Shown: one piece after another, positions 27,047 to 35,818 of the stretch
How the letters are laid out: each line of letters begins with the position of its first letter
Position numbering within the stretch: position 1 is the first letter of the stretch
Made by a program: the position numbers and the translations under genes
Notes under the pieces: model-generated
Told to the model about the DNA's origin: nothing
The model's database searches: none
Seen by the model: only the letters and a program-made list of their open reading frames with translations
Source of the DNA: Streptomyces spiramenti
Lineage (GTDB): Bacteria > Actinomycetota > Actinomycetes > Streptomycetales > Streptomycetaceae
NCBI RefSeq assembly: GCF_012034385.1
Contig: NZ_JAAVJB010000018.1
Span: 1-42,587 of the forward strand
Length of the DNA: 42,587 nucleotides
Reading direction: 5' to 3'

Positions 27047-28060
27047 GTGAACGAGTCATCCTGGGGACAGCTGGACCGGTCGGGCGGAGGGCCCGCGGGC
27101 TCGCCCGGCGGTGGGAACGCCGGTCAGGGACCCACCGGACCCGTGGGGGGGCAGCCCCGGGCGGACGGGGGAGTCGGTGCCGGTGGCCAGGATGACGGGC
27201 AGCGGCGTGGGGGACGTGCCGCTCGGCGTGCCGGGTCGGGGCGGGCCAAGCGGGCGGGACGTGACCTGCCCGCTGCCATCGGCGTCGGCGCCGGTCTGGG
27301 CGCCCTCATCCTCGTCACGCTGTTCGTGTACAAGCCCGCGTTCGTGGCGGTGATCGCCGGTGCGGTGATCGTCGGGCTCTGGGAGCTGACCTCGCGGCTC
27401 GCGGAGCGCAAGCAGGTCCGTGCGCCGCTGCCGCCCATGGCGGCGGGTGGCGCCGCCATGGTGGTGGCGGGCTACGTCGGTGGAGCCGGCGCCGCTTTCA
27501 CAGCGATGGCGCTGACAGTGCTCGCGGTGTTCCTGTGGCGGATGAGGGGGCCGGCGGACGAGTACCTGCGGGACGTCACGGCCTCCGTTTTCGCCGTGCT
27601 GTACGTCCCCTTCCTGGCCACCTTCGTCGCGCTGGTGCTGGCGGCTGACGACGGGGCCTGGCGGGTGCTGGTGTTCCTGCTGCTCACCGTGGTGAGCGAC
27701 ACCGGCGCCTACGCCGTCGGGTGGCGGTTCGGCAAGCGCAAGCTCGCGCCGCGCATCAGCCCCGGGAAGACCCGCGAGGGACTCGTCGGCGCTGTGGCGT
27801 TCGCGATGGTCGCGGGCGCCCTGTCACTGGAGTTCCTGATCGAGGGGGGCGCGTGGTGGCAGGGCCTGCTGCTCGGACTGGCGGTCGCGCTGACCGCCAC
27901 CCTCGGCGACCTCGGCGAGTCGATGATCAAGCGGGACTTGGGAATCAAGGACATGGGGACGCTGCTCCCGGGCCACGGGGGCATCATGGACCGTCTGGAC
28001 TCGATACTGCCGACCGCACCGGTGGTGTGGGGGCTGTTCATGGTGTTCGTGGGGTCCTGA
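27047..28060 (+). CDS. cdsA: Phosphatidate cytidylyltransferase (CDP-diacylglycerol synthase)
   Basis: A 337-residue integral membrane enzyme making CDP-diacylglycerol for phospholipid synthesis. The first roughly 75 residues are a Gly/Gln/Arg-rich cytoplasmic extension, longer than in E. coli but usual for actinomycetes. Seven to eight membrane helices follow (from about residue 80). The family signature, [27 protein letters not shown], is complete near the C-terminus (about 290-316). It starts at GTG 27047; the nearby ATG 27039 is out of frame and meets a stop at once. It completes the pyrH-frr-cdsA run. Confidence 0.95.
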   Translation: MNESSWGQLDRSGGGPAGSPGGGNAGQGPTGPVGGQPRADGGVGAGGQDDGQRRGGRAARRAGSGRAKRAGRDLPAAIGVGAGLGALILVTLFVYKPAFVAVIAGAVIVGLWELTSRLAERKQVRAPLPPMAAGGAAMVVAGYVGGAGAAFTAMALTVLAVFLWRMRGPADEYLRDVTASVFAVLYVPFLATFVALVLAADDGAWRVLVFLLLTVVSDTGAYAVGWRFGKRKLAPRISPGKTREGLVGAVAFAMVAGALSLEFLIEGGAWWQGLLLGLAVALTATLGDLGESMIKRDLGIKDMGTLLPGHGGIMDRLDSILPTAPVVWGLFMVFVGS

Positions 28061-28371
28061 CCGGTCGGCGGGGCCGGTGCGGCTCCGCACGGAGCCGTTG
28101 CGCCGGGGCGCAGCGCGCGGAGCCGGCGACGCGGGGCACACGGCGTGGTGCGGCCGAGCGCTTGGTGCGGTGGGGCGGCTCACGTCGCCGAGCGGCGGGG
28201 GCTCGGTGGCGGCACCGGTACGCTGGATCGGCACCACGGGGCGGCCCGTGCCCCGCAGGAAGCCGCCCCGTGCGCACTGACCGTCGAGGTGCGGCGAAGC
28301 CCGCACCGTGCCGCAGTCGGCGCCGACGCGCCGAGCGGCGCAGCCCCGTCGCACCGAGGAGACGTCCCACC
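28061..28371. other. cdsA-rlmN intergenic region
   Basis: 311 bp without a gene. A short hairpin (28079-28098) follows cdsA. TACGCT at 28219-28224 may be the rlmN -10. The leader then holds an 11-bp hairpin (arms CACGGGGCGGC, 28235-28245, and GCCGCCCCGTG, 28262-28272). The open frame crossing this gap into rlmN has shadow-like composition. Confidence 0.45.
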
Positions 28372-29484
28372 ATGGCACCACCCGTACCCGGTGAGCTGAC
28401 GTTCGTCGCCCCGCGTGGGGCGAAGAAGCCGCCCCGGCATCTCGCCGACCTCACGCCGGCCGAGCGCAAGGAAGCCGTCGCGGCGCTCGGTGAGAAGCCG
28501 TTCCGCGCGAAGCAGCTCTCGCAGCACTACTTCGGGCGCTTCTCGGCCGACCCCGAGCAGTGGACCAACATCCCCGCCGCTTCGCGGTCGCGGCTCGCCG
28601 AGGAGCTCCTGCCGCCCTTGATGTCCGTGGTCCGCCACATCAGCTGTGACGAGGGAGCCACCCGGAAGACGCTGTGGCGGTTGCACGACGGGACCATGGT
28701 CGAGTCCGTGCTGATGCGGTACCCGGAGCGCGTGACCATGTGCATCTCCTCGCAGGCCGGCTGCGGCATGAACTGCCCGTTCTGCGCCACGGGCCAGGCT
28801 GGGCTGGACCGCAACCTCTCGACTGCCGAGATCGTCCACCAGATCATCGACGGGATGCGCGCCCTGCGCGACGGTGAGGTCCCCGGGGGACCCGCCCGGC
28901 TCTCCAACATCGTCTTCATGGGCATGGGCGAGCCGCTGGCGAACTACAAGCGAGTGGTGGGTGCCATCCGTCGCCTCACCGACCCCGAGCCCGACGGAGT
29001 AGGGCTCTCCCAGCGTGGTATCACCGTCTCCACCGTGGGGTTGGTCCCGGCCATCAACCGGCTGGCGGACGAGGGGCTGAAGTGCCGCCTGGCCGTGTCG
29101 CTGCACGCCCCCGACGACGAGTTGCGGGACACTCTCGTCCCGGTCAACACCCGCTGGAAGGTGCGCGAGGTCCTCGACGCCGCCTGGGCGTACGCCGACC
29201 GCTCCGGGCGGCGCATCTCGATCGAGTACGCGCTCATCCGTGACATCAACGACCAGGCGTGGCGGGGCGACCTGCTGGGACGGCTCCTCAAAGGACGGGG
29301 CGCGCACGTCAACCTGATCCCCCTGAACCCGACGCCCGGATCCAAGTGGACGGCGAGCCGGCCGGAGGACGAGCGAGCCTTCGTCGAGGCACTGGAGGCC
29401 CACGGCGTTCCGACGACGGTCCGCGACACGCGCGGCCAGGAGATCGACGGGGCCTGCGGGCAGTTGGCGGCCTCGGAGCGCTGA
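28372..29484 (+). CDS. rlmN: Dual-specificity rRNA/tRNA adenine C2-methyltransferase RlmN
   Basis: A 370-residue radical-SAM enzyme that methylates C2 of A2503 in 23S rRNA and A37 in some tRNAs. The iron-sulfur motif [11 protein letters not shown] holds Cys131, Cys135 and Cys138. The catalytic methylated Cys near the C-terminus is Cys362 in [20 protein letters not shown] and [12 protein letters not shown] are also canonical. The frame is open far upstream into cdsA, but homologues begin near residue 1 of the ATG 28372 form, which has GAGGAGA upstream. Confidence 0.96.
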   Translation: MAPPVPGELTFVAPRGAKKPPRHLADLTPAERKEAVAALGEKPFRAKQLSQHYFGRFSADPEQWTNIPAASRSRLAEELLPPLMSVVRHISCDEGATRKTLWRLHDGTMVESVLMRYPERVTMCISSQAGCGMNCPFCATGQAGLDRNLSTAEIVHQIIDGMRALRDGEVPGGPARLSNIVFMGMGEPLANYKRVVGAIRRLTDPEPDGVGLSQRGITVSTVGLVPAINRLADEGLKCRLAVSLHAPDDELRDTLVPVNTRWKVREVLDAAWAYADRSGRRISIEYALIRDINDQAWRGDLLGRLLKGRGAHVNLIPLNPTPGSKWTASRPEDERAFVEALEAHGVPTTVRDTRGQEIDGACGQLAASER

Positions 29485-29732
29485 CGGGCAGACGGGGCCC
29501 GCGCGAGGCACCGCTCGGCGGTCCCCGGGCGTCCACACCCCGGGGCTGCCCCGAGGGTTTATCCCGCGTCCGGGCCGCCGTCGTCCCCGACTCGCTTGCG
29601 CGCCGTCCCCACCGGGAGAGCGGCCGGGACGCGGGTGCGGGCGGGCCGGGTCACGCTCGACCCGGCCACCGCCGGAGACGCGCGGTGGGTTATCGTGTGG
29701 TCGCACACATGCACGACACACCATTCATGCAT
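29485..29732. other. rlmN-thi operon gap: terminator and promoter region
   Basis: 248 bp before the riboswitch. A 7-bp hairpin (CCCCGGG 29523-29529 / CCCGGGG 29539-29545) is a likely rlmN terminator. TATCGT (29691-29696) may be the -10 of the thiamine operon, about 40 bp before the aptamer. No gene is seen. Confidence 0.4.
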
Positions 29733-29836
29733 ACCGACCGGCAGGGGAGCGCGTCCAGCGCTGAGAGTGCGGCACCGCCGCAGACCCTTCGAACCTCGCC
29801 CGGAGCTCATGGCGCCGGGTAGGGAGCTCGGACAAC
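29733..29836 (+). promoter_or_regulatory. TPP riboswitch (THI element)
   Basis: The aptamer shows the invariant CTGAGA (29761-29766) in the pyrimidine-sensing arm and ACCCTTCGAACCT (29784-29796), followed by the closing GGGTAGGGAG (about 29817-29826). Base pairing of the arms is as in known THI elements. It lies just ahead of the thiamine transporter gene thiB (29888), so thiamine pyrophosphate should shut off uptake. No strong terminator lies between aptamer and start codon, which favours control of translation initiation, as usual in actinobacteria. Confidence 0.92.
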
Positions 29837-29887
29837 AGCACGTTCCCGCGTGCTCCGCTGCCTCGTCGCACCGACGAAAGCAGCCCC

Positions 29888-30973
29888 ATGAAGCGCACCT
29901 CCCGACGCACCGCCGCGATCGCCGTGCCGGCCCTCCTCGGATCGACGCTCCTCGCCGCCTGCGGTTCGGACACGGACGGCGAGGACCGGAACGCCGCCGA
30001 GAACCACACCGTCACCCTGGTGACCCACAACTCCTTCGAGGCGTCGGAGGAGGTCCTCGCAGCATTCACGGAGCAGACCGGGTACGAGGTGAGGGTGCTG
30101 CGCGCCGACGACGGCGGCGTCATGGTCAACCAGGCCGTCCTCTCCGCCGGGAACCCCCAGGGGGACGTGCTCTTCGGGGTCGACAACACGCTGTTGACCC
30201 GCGCGCTGGAGGCGGACGTCTTCGCGCCGCACCGGGCCGAGGGGCTCGACGCCGTGCCGGAGGAGTTCCAGCTCGACGCCGGCGAGTGGCGGGTGACCCC
30301 GGTGGACCACGGCGACATCTGCGTCAACTACGACCGGGCCTGGTTCGCGGAGGCGGACATCGAGCCCCCGCAGGACCTCGCGGACCTCGCCGACCCCGCC
30401 TACCGCGATCTGCTGGTGGTCCAGAACGCGGCCAGCTCCACCCCCGGCCTCGGCTTCCTGCTCGGCACGGTCGCCGAGTTCGGTGAGGACGGCTGGCAGG
30501 ACTACTGGCAGCAGCTGTCGGACAACGGGGTCCGCGTGGTGGACGGCTGGGAGCAGGCGTACTACGAGGACTTCTCCGGGTCCTCCGGCGAAGGGGACCG
30601 CCCGCTCGTCGTCAGCTACGCGACCTCCCCTCCCGCCGAGGTGCTCTACGGTCCCGACCCGGAGGCCGCCGAGGCCCCCACCGGCGTCTCCACCGGCACC
30701 TGCTTCCGGCAGATCGAGTTCGCGGGCCTGCTGGACGGAGCGGAGAACCCGGAAGGCGGCGCGGCCCTGCTGGACTTCATGCTGTCGCTGGAGTTCCAGC
30801 AGGACGTGCCGCTCCAGATGTTCGTGCACCCGGTTCGCGAGGACGCCGAACTGCCGGAGCTCTTCACGCGCCACGGTGTCACCGTCGAGGAACCGCTGAC
30901 GCTGGACGCGGACGCGGTGACCGAGCACCGCAGCGACTGGGTGGACGAGTGGACCAACCTGGTCGTCCGTTGA
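29888..30973 (+). CDS. thiB: Thiamine ABC transporter, substrate-binding lipoprotein
   Basis: A 361-residue extracellular binding protein anchored as a lipoprotein: the signal sequence ends in the lipobox LLAAC, with the lipidated Cys at about residue 25. The mature part resembles iron/thiamine-type binding proteins (VTLVTHNSFEASEEVLAAFTEQTGYEV, DVLFGVDNTLLTRAL, and later PVDHGDICVNYD). The TPP riboswitch upstream and the permease and ATPase downstream identify thiamine or a thiamine phosphate as the likely ligand. ATG 29888 has only a weak ribosome-binding site, consistent with riboswitch gating. Confidence 0.92.
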   Translation: MKRTSRRTAAIAVPALLGSTLLAACGSDTDGEDRNAAENHTVTLVTHNSFEASEEVLAAFTEQTGYEVRVLRADDGGVMVNQAVLSAGNPQGDVLFGVDNTLLTRALEADVFAPHRAEGLDAVPEEFQLDAGEWRVTPVDHGDICVNYDRAWFAEADIEPPQDLADLADPAYRDLLVVQNAASSTPGLGFLLGTVAEFGEDGWQDYWQQLSDNGVRVVDGWEQAYYEDFSGSSGEGDRPLVVSYATSPPAEVLYGPDPEAAEAPTGVSTGTCFRQIEFAGLLDGAENPEGGAALLDFMLSLEFQQDVPLQMFVHPVREDAELPELFTRHGVTVEEPLTLDADAVTEHRSDWVDEWTNLVVR

Positions 30974-30984
30974 CGGCCGCGTGG

Positions 30985-31006
30985 GGCCGCCCCGCGCGGG
31001 GCGGCC
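30985..31006 (+). terminator. Perfect 22-nt palindrome between thiB and thiP
   Basis: A fully self-complementary GC-only sequence 12 nt after thiB. In transporter operons such hairpins stabilise the upstream mRNA or cause partial termination so that more binding protein than permease is made. The 130-bp gap is unusual in an otherwise tight operon. Confidence 0.6.
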
Positions 31007-31103
31007 GGGCGCCCCGGACCGCAGCCGCGCCGTGCGCGGTGGCGGGTCGCGAGGTCGGCCCTGCGACCGCTCCGTTCCGCCCCACCGAGGGCCGGGTCGC
31101 TCC

Positions 31104-32813
31104 GTGACCGATTCCACCCCTGTGCCGGGCCCGCCGCAGCCGAGTGCTCCGCCCGGGGCGTCCCGGGCGTCTTCCCGGGCGGAGCGGTTCGCCGCACCGG
31201 CGCTCATGGCCGGGCCGGTGCTGTTCTTCGCCGTGTTCTTCGGCTATCCGGTGGTCGCGATCATCAGCCGCGGCCTGCGACCGGACGGGCGCTTGGAGCT
31301 GGGGCACGTCGGGGAGGTACTCGCCGACGAGGGCATCCGGCAGGTGCTCTGGTTCACCACCTGGCAGGCCGCGGCGTCGACCCTGCTCACTCTTCTCCTG
31401 GCGCTGCCGGGCGCGTACGTGCTGGCCCGGTTCTCCTTCCCGGGGAAGCGCCTGCTGCGCGCGGTGGTCACCGTGCCGTTCGTGCTGCCCACCGTGGTGG
31501 TCGGAGCCGCCTTCCTCGGGCTCATCGGCCGAGGGGGGCTCCTCGACGACCTCTGGGGCGTGCGGCTGGACACCACCGTGTGGGCGATCCTGCTGGCCCA
31601 CGTCTTCTTCAACTACGCCGTGGTCGTCCGCACCGTCGGTGGTCTGTGGTCCCAACTCGACCCGCGCCAGGAGGAGGCGGCACGGCTGCTCGGTGTCGGG
31701 GCGTTCGGCGCCTGGCGGCGCGTGACCCTCCCGGCGCTGCTCCCCGCCCTGTCGGCGGCGGCGCTCATGGTCTTCCTCTTCACCTTCACCTCCTTCGGCG
31801 TGGTCCAGATCCTCGGCGGCCCCGGGTACGCGACCCTCGAGGTCGAGATCTACCGCCAGACGGCGCAGTTGCTCGACCTGCCCACGGCAGCCGTCCTGAC
31901 CGTGCTCCAGTTCGCCGCGGTGGCCGCGATGCTCGGGGTCCACGCCTGGACCGTCCGGCGGCGGGAGTCCGCACTGCGGTTGGTGGACGGCGCCGCCACC
32001 GACCGACCGCCGCGCGGCGCGGGGGAGCGGGCCTTGCTCGCGGGGGTCCTCCTCTCCGTCGCCGCGCTGGTGCTGCTGCCGCTCGGCGTGCTCGTGGAGC
32101 GCTCGCTGCGGGTACCCGGGGGGTACGGCTTCGCCCACTACCGGGCTCTCGCCACCACGGAGACCGGCACCTTCGTCGTGCCGCCGCTGGAGGCGGTGGG
32201 CAACTCGTTGCGGATCGCAGCCGTCGCCACCCTCATCGCGCTGGTGGTCGGAGGGTCGGCAGCCGCCGCACTCACACGTGGTGCCGGCCGTCTCGTCCGG
32301 AGCTTCGACGCGATGCTGATGCTGCCGTTGGGAACGTCGGCGGTGACGGTCGGGTTCGGCTTCCTGATCGCTCTCGACACCCCACCGCTCGACCTGCGCT
32401 CGTCGTGGCTGCTGGTGCCACTGGCCCAGGCGCTGGTGGGCGTCCCCTTCGTCATCCGGGTGATGCTGCCGGTGCTCCGCGCCGTCGACGACCGGCTCCG
32501 GCAGGCCGCGGCGACGCTGGGCGCGTCGCCGCTCCGCGCCTGGTGGGAGGTGGACCTGCCGCTCGTGCGGCGCGCCCTCCTGCTCGCAGCGGGCTTCGCC
32601 TTCGCGGTCTCGCTGGGGGAGTTCGGCGCGACGGTCTTCATCGCCCGCCCCGACGAACCCACACTTCCGGTCGCCATCGCCAGGCTGCTGGGGCGGGCCG
32701 GTGAGGCGAACTACGGGCAGGCGATGGCGTTGAGCACCGTGCTGATGCTGGTCTGTGCCGTCACGTTGCTCGCGCTCGAGCGTATCCGCCCGGCCCGCTC
32801 CGGGGAGTTCTGA
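31104..32813 (+). CDS. thiP: Thiamine ABC transporter, fused permease
   Basis: A 569-residue permease made of two homologous halves (about 30-290 and 310-560), each with about six membrane helices and an EAA-type loop: EEAARLLGVGAFGAWRRVTLPALLPAL in the first half and RQAAATLGASPLRAWWEVDLPLVRRALL in the second. This two-in-one layout is typical of ThiP and ferric-iron permeases, so one polypeptide forms the whole channel. The riboswitch assigns it to thiamine. It starts at GTG 31104. Its stop overlaps the ATPase start by 1 nt. Confidence 0.92.
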   Translation: MTDSTPVPGPPQPSAPPGASRASSRAERFAAPALMAGPVLFFAVFFGYPVVAIISRGLRPDGRLELGHVGEVLADEGIRQVLWFTTWQAAASTLLTLLLALPGAYVLARFSFPGKRLLRAVVTVPFVLPTVVVGAAFLGLIGRGGLLDDLWGVRLDTTVWAILLAHVFFNYAVVVRTVGGLWSQLDPRQEEAARLLGVGAFGAWRRVTLPALLPALSAAALMVFLFTFTSFGVVQILGGPGYATLEVEIYRQTAQLLDLPTAAVLTVLQFAAVAAMLGVHAWTVRRRESALRLVDGAATDRPPRGAGERALLAGVLLSVAALVLLPLGVLVERSLRVPGGYGFAHYRALATTETGTFVVPPLEAVGNSLRIAAVATLIALVVGGSAAAALTRGAGRLVRSFDAMLMLPLGTSAVTVGFGFLIALDTPPLDLRSSWLLVPLAQALVGVPFVIRVMLPVLRAVDDRLRQAAATLGASPLRAWWEVDLPLVRRALLLAAGFAFAVSLGEFGATVFIARPDEPTLPVAIARLLGRAGEANYGQAMALSTVLMLVCAVTLLALERIRPARSGEF

Positions 32814-33973
32814 TGAAGGAGACCGCCGTGACCCGAGGTCGCCCCGGGCCGACGACCATGCTGGGCCTGGAATCGCTCACGGTCCGCTACGGGGACCGCC
32901 CCGTGGTCCACGCCGTCGACCTGGAGGTGGGTGCGGGCGAGACGGTCTGCGTCCTCGGTCCCAGCGGCAGCGGCAAGTCCACGCTGCTACGAGCCGTGGC
33001 GGGGCTGGCGCCCCCGGATGGTGGCAGGGTCCTCCTGGGCGGACGGGACCAGGCAGGGGTCCCTCCGCACCGCCGCGGGGTGGGGCTGATGTTCCAGGAC
33101 CACCAGCTCTTTCCGCAGCACGACGTCGCCGCGAACGTGGGGTTCGGTCTCCGGGTGCGGGGCACGGGGCGGGAGGAGCGGGCGGCACGGGTCGCGCGAC
33201 TGCTGGAGATGGTCGGTCTCGCCGGCGCCGAACGACGGTCGATCGCGGCGCTGTCGGGCGGCGAGCAGCAGCGCGTCGCGCTGGCCCGGGCGCTGGCGCC
33301 GGGGCCGCGACTGCTCATGCTCGACGAGCCACTCGGCCAGTTGGACCGTGGGCTGCGCGAGAGGCTGGTCGTCGAGTTGCGCTCGCTCTTCCGGAGCCTG
33401 GGCACGACGGTGCTGGCTGTCACACACGACCAGGGCGAGGCGTTCGCGCTGGCCGACCGTGTGGTCGTGATGAGGGAGGGGCGGGTGGAGCAGGCGGGGT
33501 CACCGGTCGAGGTGTGGAGCCGTCCCGCCTCGGAGTTCGTGGCGCGGTTCCTGGGCTTCTCGAACGTCGTGCCCGCGACGGTGTCCGACGGGGCGGCGCA
33601 CTGCGCCTGGGGCCGTGTGGAACTGGTGGAACCAGCTCCGCACGGCCCTGTCGGCCTCCTCGTGCGACCCGGCGGAGTGCGGCTGGTGGGAGGCGGTCCC
33701 GCCGGCCCGTCGCCCGGTGACGGGGACGACTCGCCCGCCCCGTTGCGGTCCACGGCAGCCGCGGAGAGCGTGGCCGACGTTTCGGGCACGGGGCTCCGTT
33801 GTGAGGTACGGGGTCGCACCTTCCGCGGTGACCACGTCGTCCTGCACCTCGATCCCGAGCGCGGGCCCGCCTTGGAGGCCACCTGTTCGCTGCGGGCGGC
33901 GCCCGCGGAGGGGGCGGTCGTCAGGGTGTGCATCGACCCCGAGGAGATCGTCCTCCTGCCGTCCAGCAGTTGA
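32813..33973 (+). CDS. thiQ: Thiamine ABC transporter, ATPase
   Basis: A 386-residue ABC ATPase with all motifs intact: Walker A GPSGSGKST (about 49-57), Q-loop LMFQDHQLFPQHDV, signature LSGGEQQRVALARAL, Walker B LLMLDEPLGQLD, and H-loop VTHDQGEA. About 130 residues after the nucleotide-binding domain resemble the TOBE-type regulatory part of larger importers, longer than the E. coli ThiQ. ATG 32813 overlaps the thiP stop by 1 nt (TGATG). It ends the riboswitch-controlled operon. Confidence 0.92.
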   Translation: MKETAVTRGRPGPTTMLGLESLTVRYGDRPVVHAVDLEVGAGETVCVLGPSGSGKSTLLRAVAGLAPPDGGRVLLGGRDQAGVPPHRRGVGLMFQDHQLFPQHDVAANVGFGLRVRGTGREERAARVARLLEMVGLAGAERRSIAALSGGEQQRVALARALAPGPRLLMLDEPLGQLDRGLRERLVVELRSLFRSLGTTVLAVTHDQGEAFALADRVVVMREGRVEQAGSPVEVWSRPASEFVARFLGFSNVVPATVSDGAAHCAWGRVELVEPAPHGPVGLLVRPGGVRLVGGGPAGPSPGDGDDSPAPLRSTAAAESVADVSGTGLRCEVRGRTFRGDHVVLHLDPERGPALEATCSLRAAPAEGAVVRVCIDPEEIVLLPSSS

Positions 33974-34024
33974 CCTGGCATCACGCGTACGTGAAGAAAA
34001 AGCAAAGTGATGAAAGTTTTCGTC

Positions 34025-34053
34025 TGGACGGACCCAGTTCGGCGATCTAAATT
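34025..34053 (+). promoter_or_regulatory. Candidate strong promoter of the GHL10 gene
   Basis: TGGACG (34025-34030), 17 bp, then TAAATT (34048-34053) is one of the best sigma-70-type matches in the window. The surrounding 34000-34060 is AT-rich for this genome, with GAAGAAAAAG and GAAAGTTTTC tracts. The transcript would start near 34060 with a leader of about 50 nt. Confidence 0.5.
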
Positions 34054-34110
34054 GTCAGGCCGAGCGGCGTTGACCGGAACACGCCACCACTGTCCCAGGA
34101 GTTCTCCCGT

Positions 34111-35688
34111 ATGAGACGCATCCTGCCCACCCTCGCCGCCGGCCTCGGGCTGCTGGCCTCCAGTCTCGTGTTCGCCGGTCCCGCCGGTGCGGCGCCCGCC
34201 GGCGACGACCGACCCGAACAGTGGCGAAGCTACTGGGTCGACGCCTTCAACGAGGGCCTCTACACCCCGGAGCAGGCCGCGCGTACCGTCCAGGACGCCC
34301 TGGACATCAACGCCAACGCCCTCATCGTCCAGGTCGGCCGGCGTTACGACTGCTTCTGCAACCGCGCCGCCTACCCGAGGACGGACGCCGCGGTCGACCC
34401 GGCGCCGTACGACCCCCTCGACGAGATCATCGAGCAGGCGCACGCCGCCGGCCTCGAGGTCCACGCCTGGGTCAACGTCAACACCCTCTGGAACAGCACC
34501 ACCCCGCCCCGTTCACCCGACCACGTGTACAACCAGCACGGCCCCGACGCCGAGGGTGCCGACCGCTGGCTGAACAAGAAGGCCGACGGCACCGAGGTCC
34601 AGGGCGCGAACGTCTACGTCGACCCCGGTCACCCGGACGTCTCCGACTACATCGTCAGCGCCGTCAGCAGCATCGTCAGCGAGTACGACGTGGACGGCGT
34701 CAACCTCGACTACATCCGCTACCCGGACCACAACTCCACCACCACGCACAGCGACTGGGGCTACAACGACGTCTCCGTCGCACGCTTCCAGGAGGCCGCC
34801 GGCCGGTCCGACGTACCCGAGCCGGACGACGCGGAGTGGACAGAGTGGCGCCGCGACCAGGTGACCGGCCTGGTGCGCAAGCTGTACCTCACCATGTGGG
34901 ACATCGACCCCTCCGCGCGGCTCTCCGTGAACGCCATCACCTACGGCAACGGCCCGCAGGCGGTCGGTGGATGGGAGAACACCCGCACCTACGGCGAGGT
35001 CCTCCAGGACTGGGTCGGGTGGCTCGACGAGGGTGTCGCCGACACGGTGATGACGATGAACTACAAGCGGAACTGGCAGCCTGCCCAGCAGCAGATGTTC
35101 ACCGAGTGGTCCGAGTTCATGGCGGACAACCAGAAGGGCCGCCAGACCGTCAACGGCCCCGGCCTCTACCTCAACCCGGTGGGCGACAGCCTCGCCCAGG
35201 CGTTGCAGGCGCTCGCCCCCACGGCGGCCGGAAACACCGTCGCCGGATGGAGCGGGTACGCGTACGCCAACCCGAGCAGCACGCACGTCGACGGCAGCTG
35301 GCAGGACCGGTCCGCCGAGCGGGACGCCCTCACCGAGGCTCTGACGCAGGGGCCGCAGGCGCCGTTCGCCGAGCCGGCCGCGGTGCCCGCCATGGGCTGG
35401 AAGGACGCCCCGTCCGAGGGCCACGTCACCGGTCGCCTCGCGGTTCGCGGCGGTGGCGTGCTCGACCAGACCACGGTCACCCTCAAGCCCCTCACCAACC
35501 GGTCCCAGCCCGTGACCCGCACCACCGACGGTGACGGCTGGTTCGGGTTCGCCCACGTCGACCCGGGGGTCTACCTCGTCACGGTCGACCTGCCGCGGGG
35601 AGTGGTGGGCGCGCCGGTGACCGCGGTCAAGGTCAATCGGGGCGAGGTGACCGAGGCGCGTCTCGGCAACTACCTCGACCTCTCCTGA
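34111..35688 (+). CDS. Secreted GHL10 (DUF187) family glycoside hydrolase-like protein
   Basis: A 525-residue exported protein with a Sec signal peptide (about 1-28, cleavage at GAA-AP). The glycosyl-hydrolase-like TIM-barrel (about 38-395) shows RSYWVDAFNEG, NALIVQVGRRYDCFCNR, VHAWVNVNTLWN, the conserved VDGVNLDYIRYP with a candidate acidic catalytic residue, and ADTVMTMNYKRNW. A C-terminal carboxypeptidase-regulatory/CnaB-like beta domain (about 425-520; VTGRLAVRGGGVL, TDGDGWFGFAHVDPGVYLVTV) follows. Related proteins act on or near cell-wall glycans, but the substrate is unproven. It has its own promoter and a strong terminator. ATG 34111 has a weak ribosome-binding site (CAGGAG). Confidence 0.85.
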   Translation: MRRILPTLAAGLGLLASSLVFAGPAGAAPAGDDRPEQWRSYWVDAFNEGLYTPEQAARTVQDALDINANALIVQVGRRYDCFCNRAAYPRTDAAVDPAPYDPLDEIIEQAHAAGLEVHAWVNVNTLWNSTTPPRSPDHVYNQHGPDAEGADRWLNKKADGTEVQGANVYVDPGHPDVSDYIVSAVSSIVSEYDVDGVNLDYIRYPDHNSTTTHSDWGYNDVSVARFQEAAGRSDVPEPDDAEWTEWRRDQVTGLVRKLYLTMWDIDPSARLSVNAITYGNGPQAVGGWENTRTYGEVLQDWVGWLDEGVADTVMTMNYKRNWQPAQQQMFTEWSEFMADNQKGRQTVNGPGLYLNPVGDSLAQALQALAPTAAGNTVAGWSGYAYANPSSTHVDGSWQDRSAERDALTEALTQGPQAPFAEPAAVPAMGWKDAPSEGHVTGRLAVRGGGVLDQTTVTLKPLTNRSQPVTRTTDGDGWFGFAHVDPGVYLVTVDLPRGVVGAPVTAVKVNRGEVTEARLGNYLDLS

Positions 35689-35734
35689 GACGACCGCCGG
35701 GGCCACGGGGCGGCGGCCCCGTGCCCCGGCGGGC

Positions 35735-35781
35735 ACGACGTGTGGGGCGGGCCCCGGAGAGGGTCCCGCCCCACACGTCGT
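35735..35781. terminator. Bidirectional terminator hairpin
   Basis: A 17-bp perfect stem (ACGACGTGTGGGGCGGG at 35735-35751 and its complement at 35765-35781) between the GHL10 gene (+) and the ABC permease gene (-). It can end both convergent transcripts. Confidence 0.85.
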
Positions 35782-35818
35782 CGCGGTCCGGACGACCGGC
35801 CGTTCCGAACCGGGTCCG

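Noticed and set aside
27721..28371. RlmN extended upstream into cdsA
   Set aside because: The frame is only open by chance; the ATG at 28372 has a good ribosome-binding site and gives the usual N-terminus.
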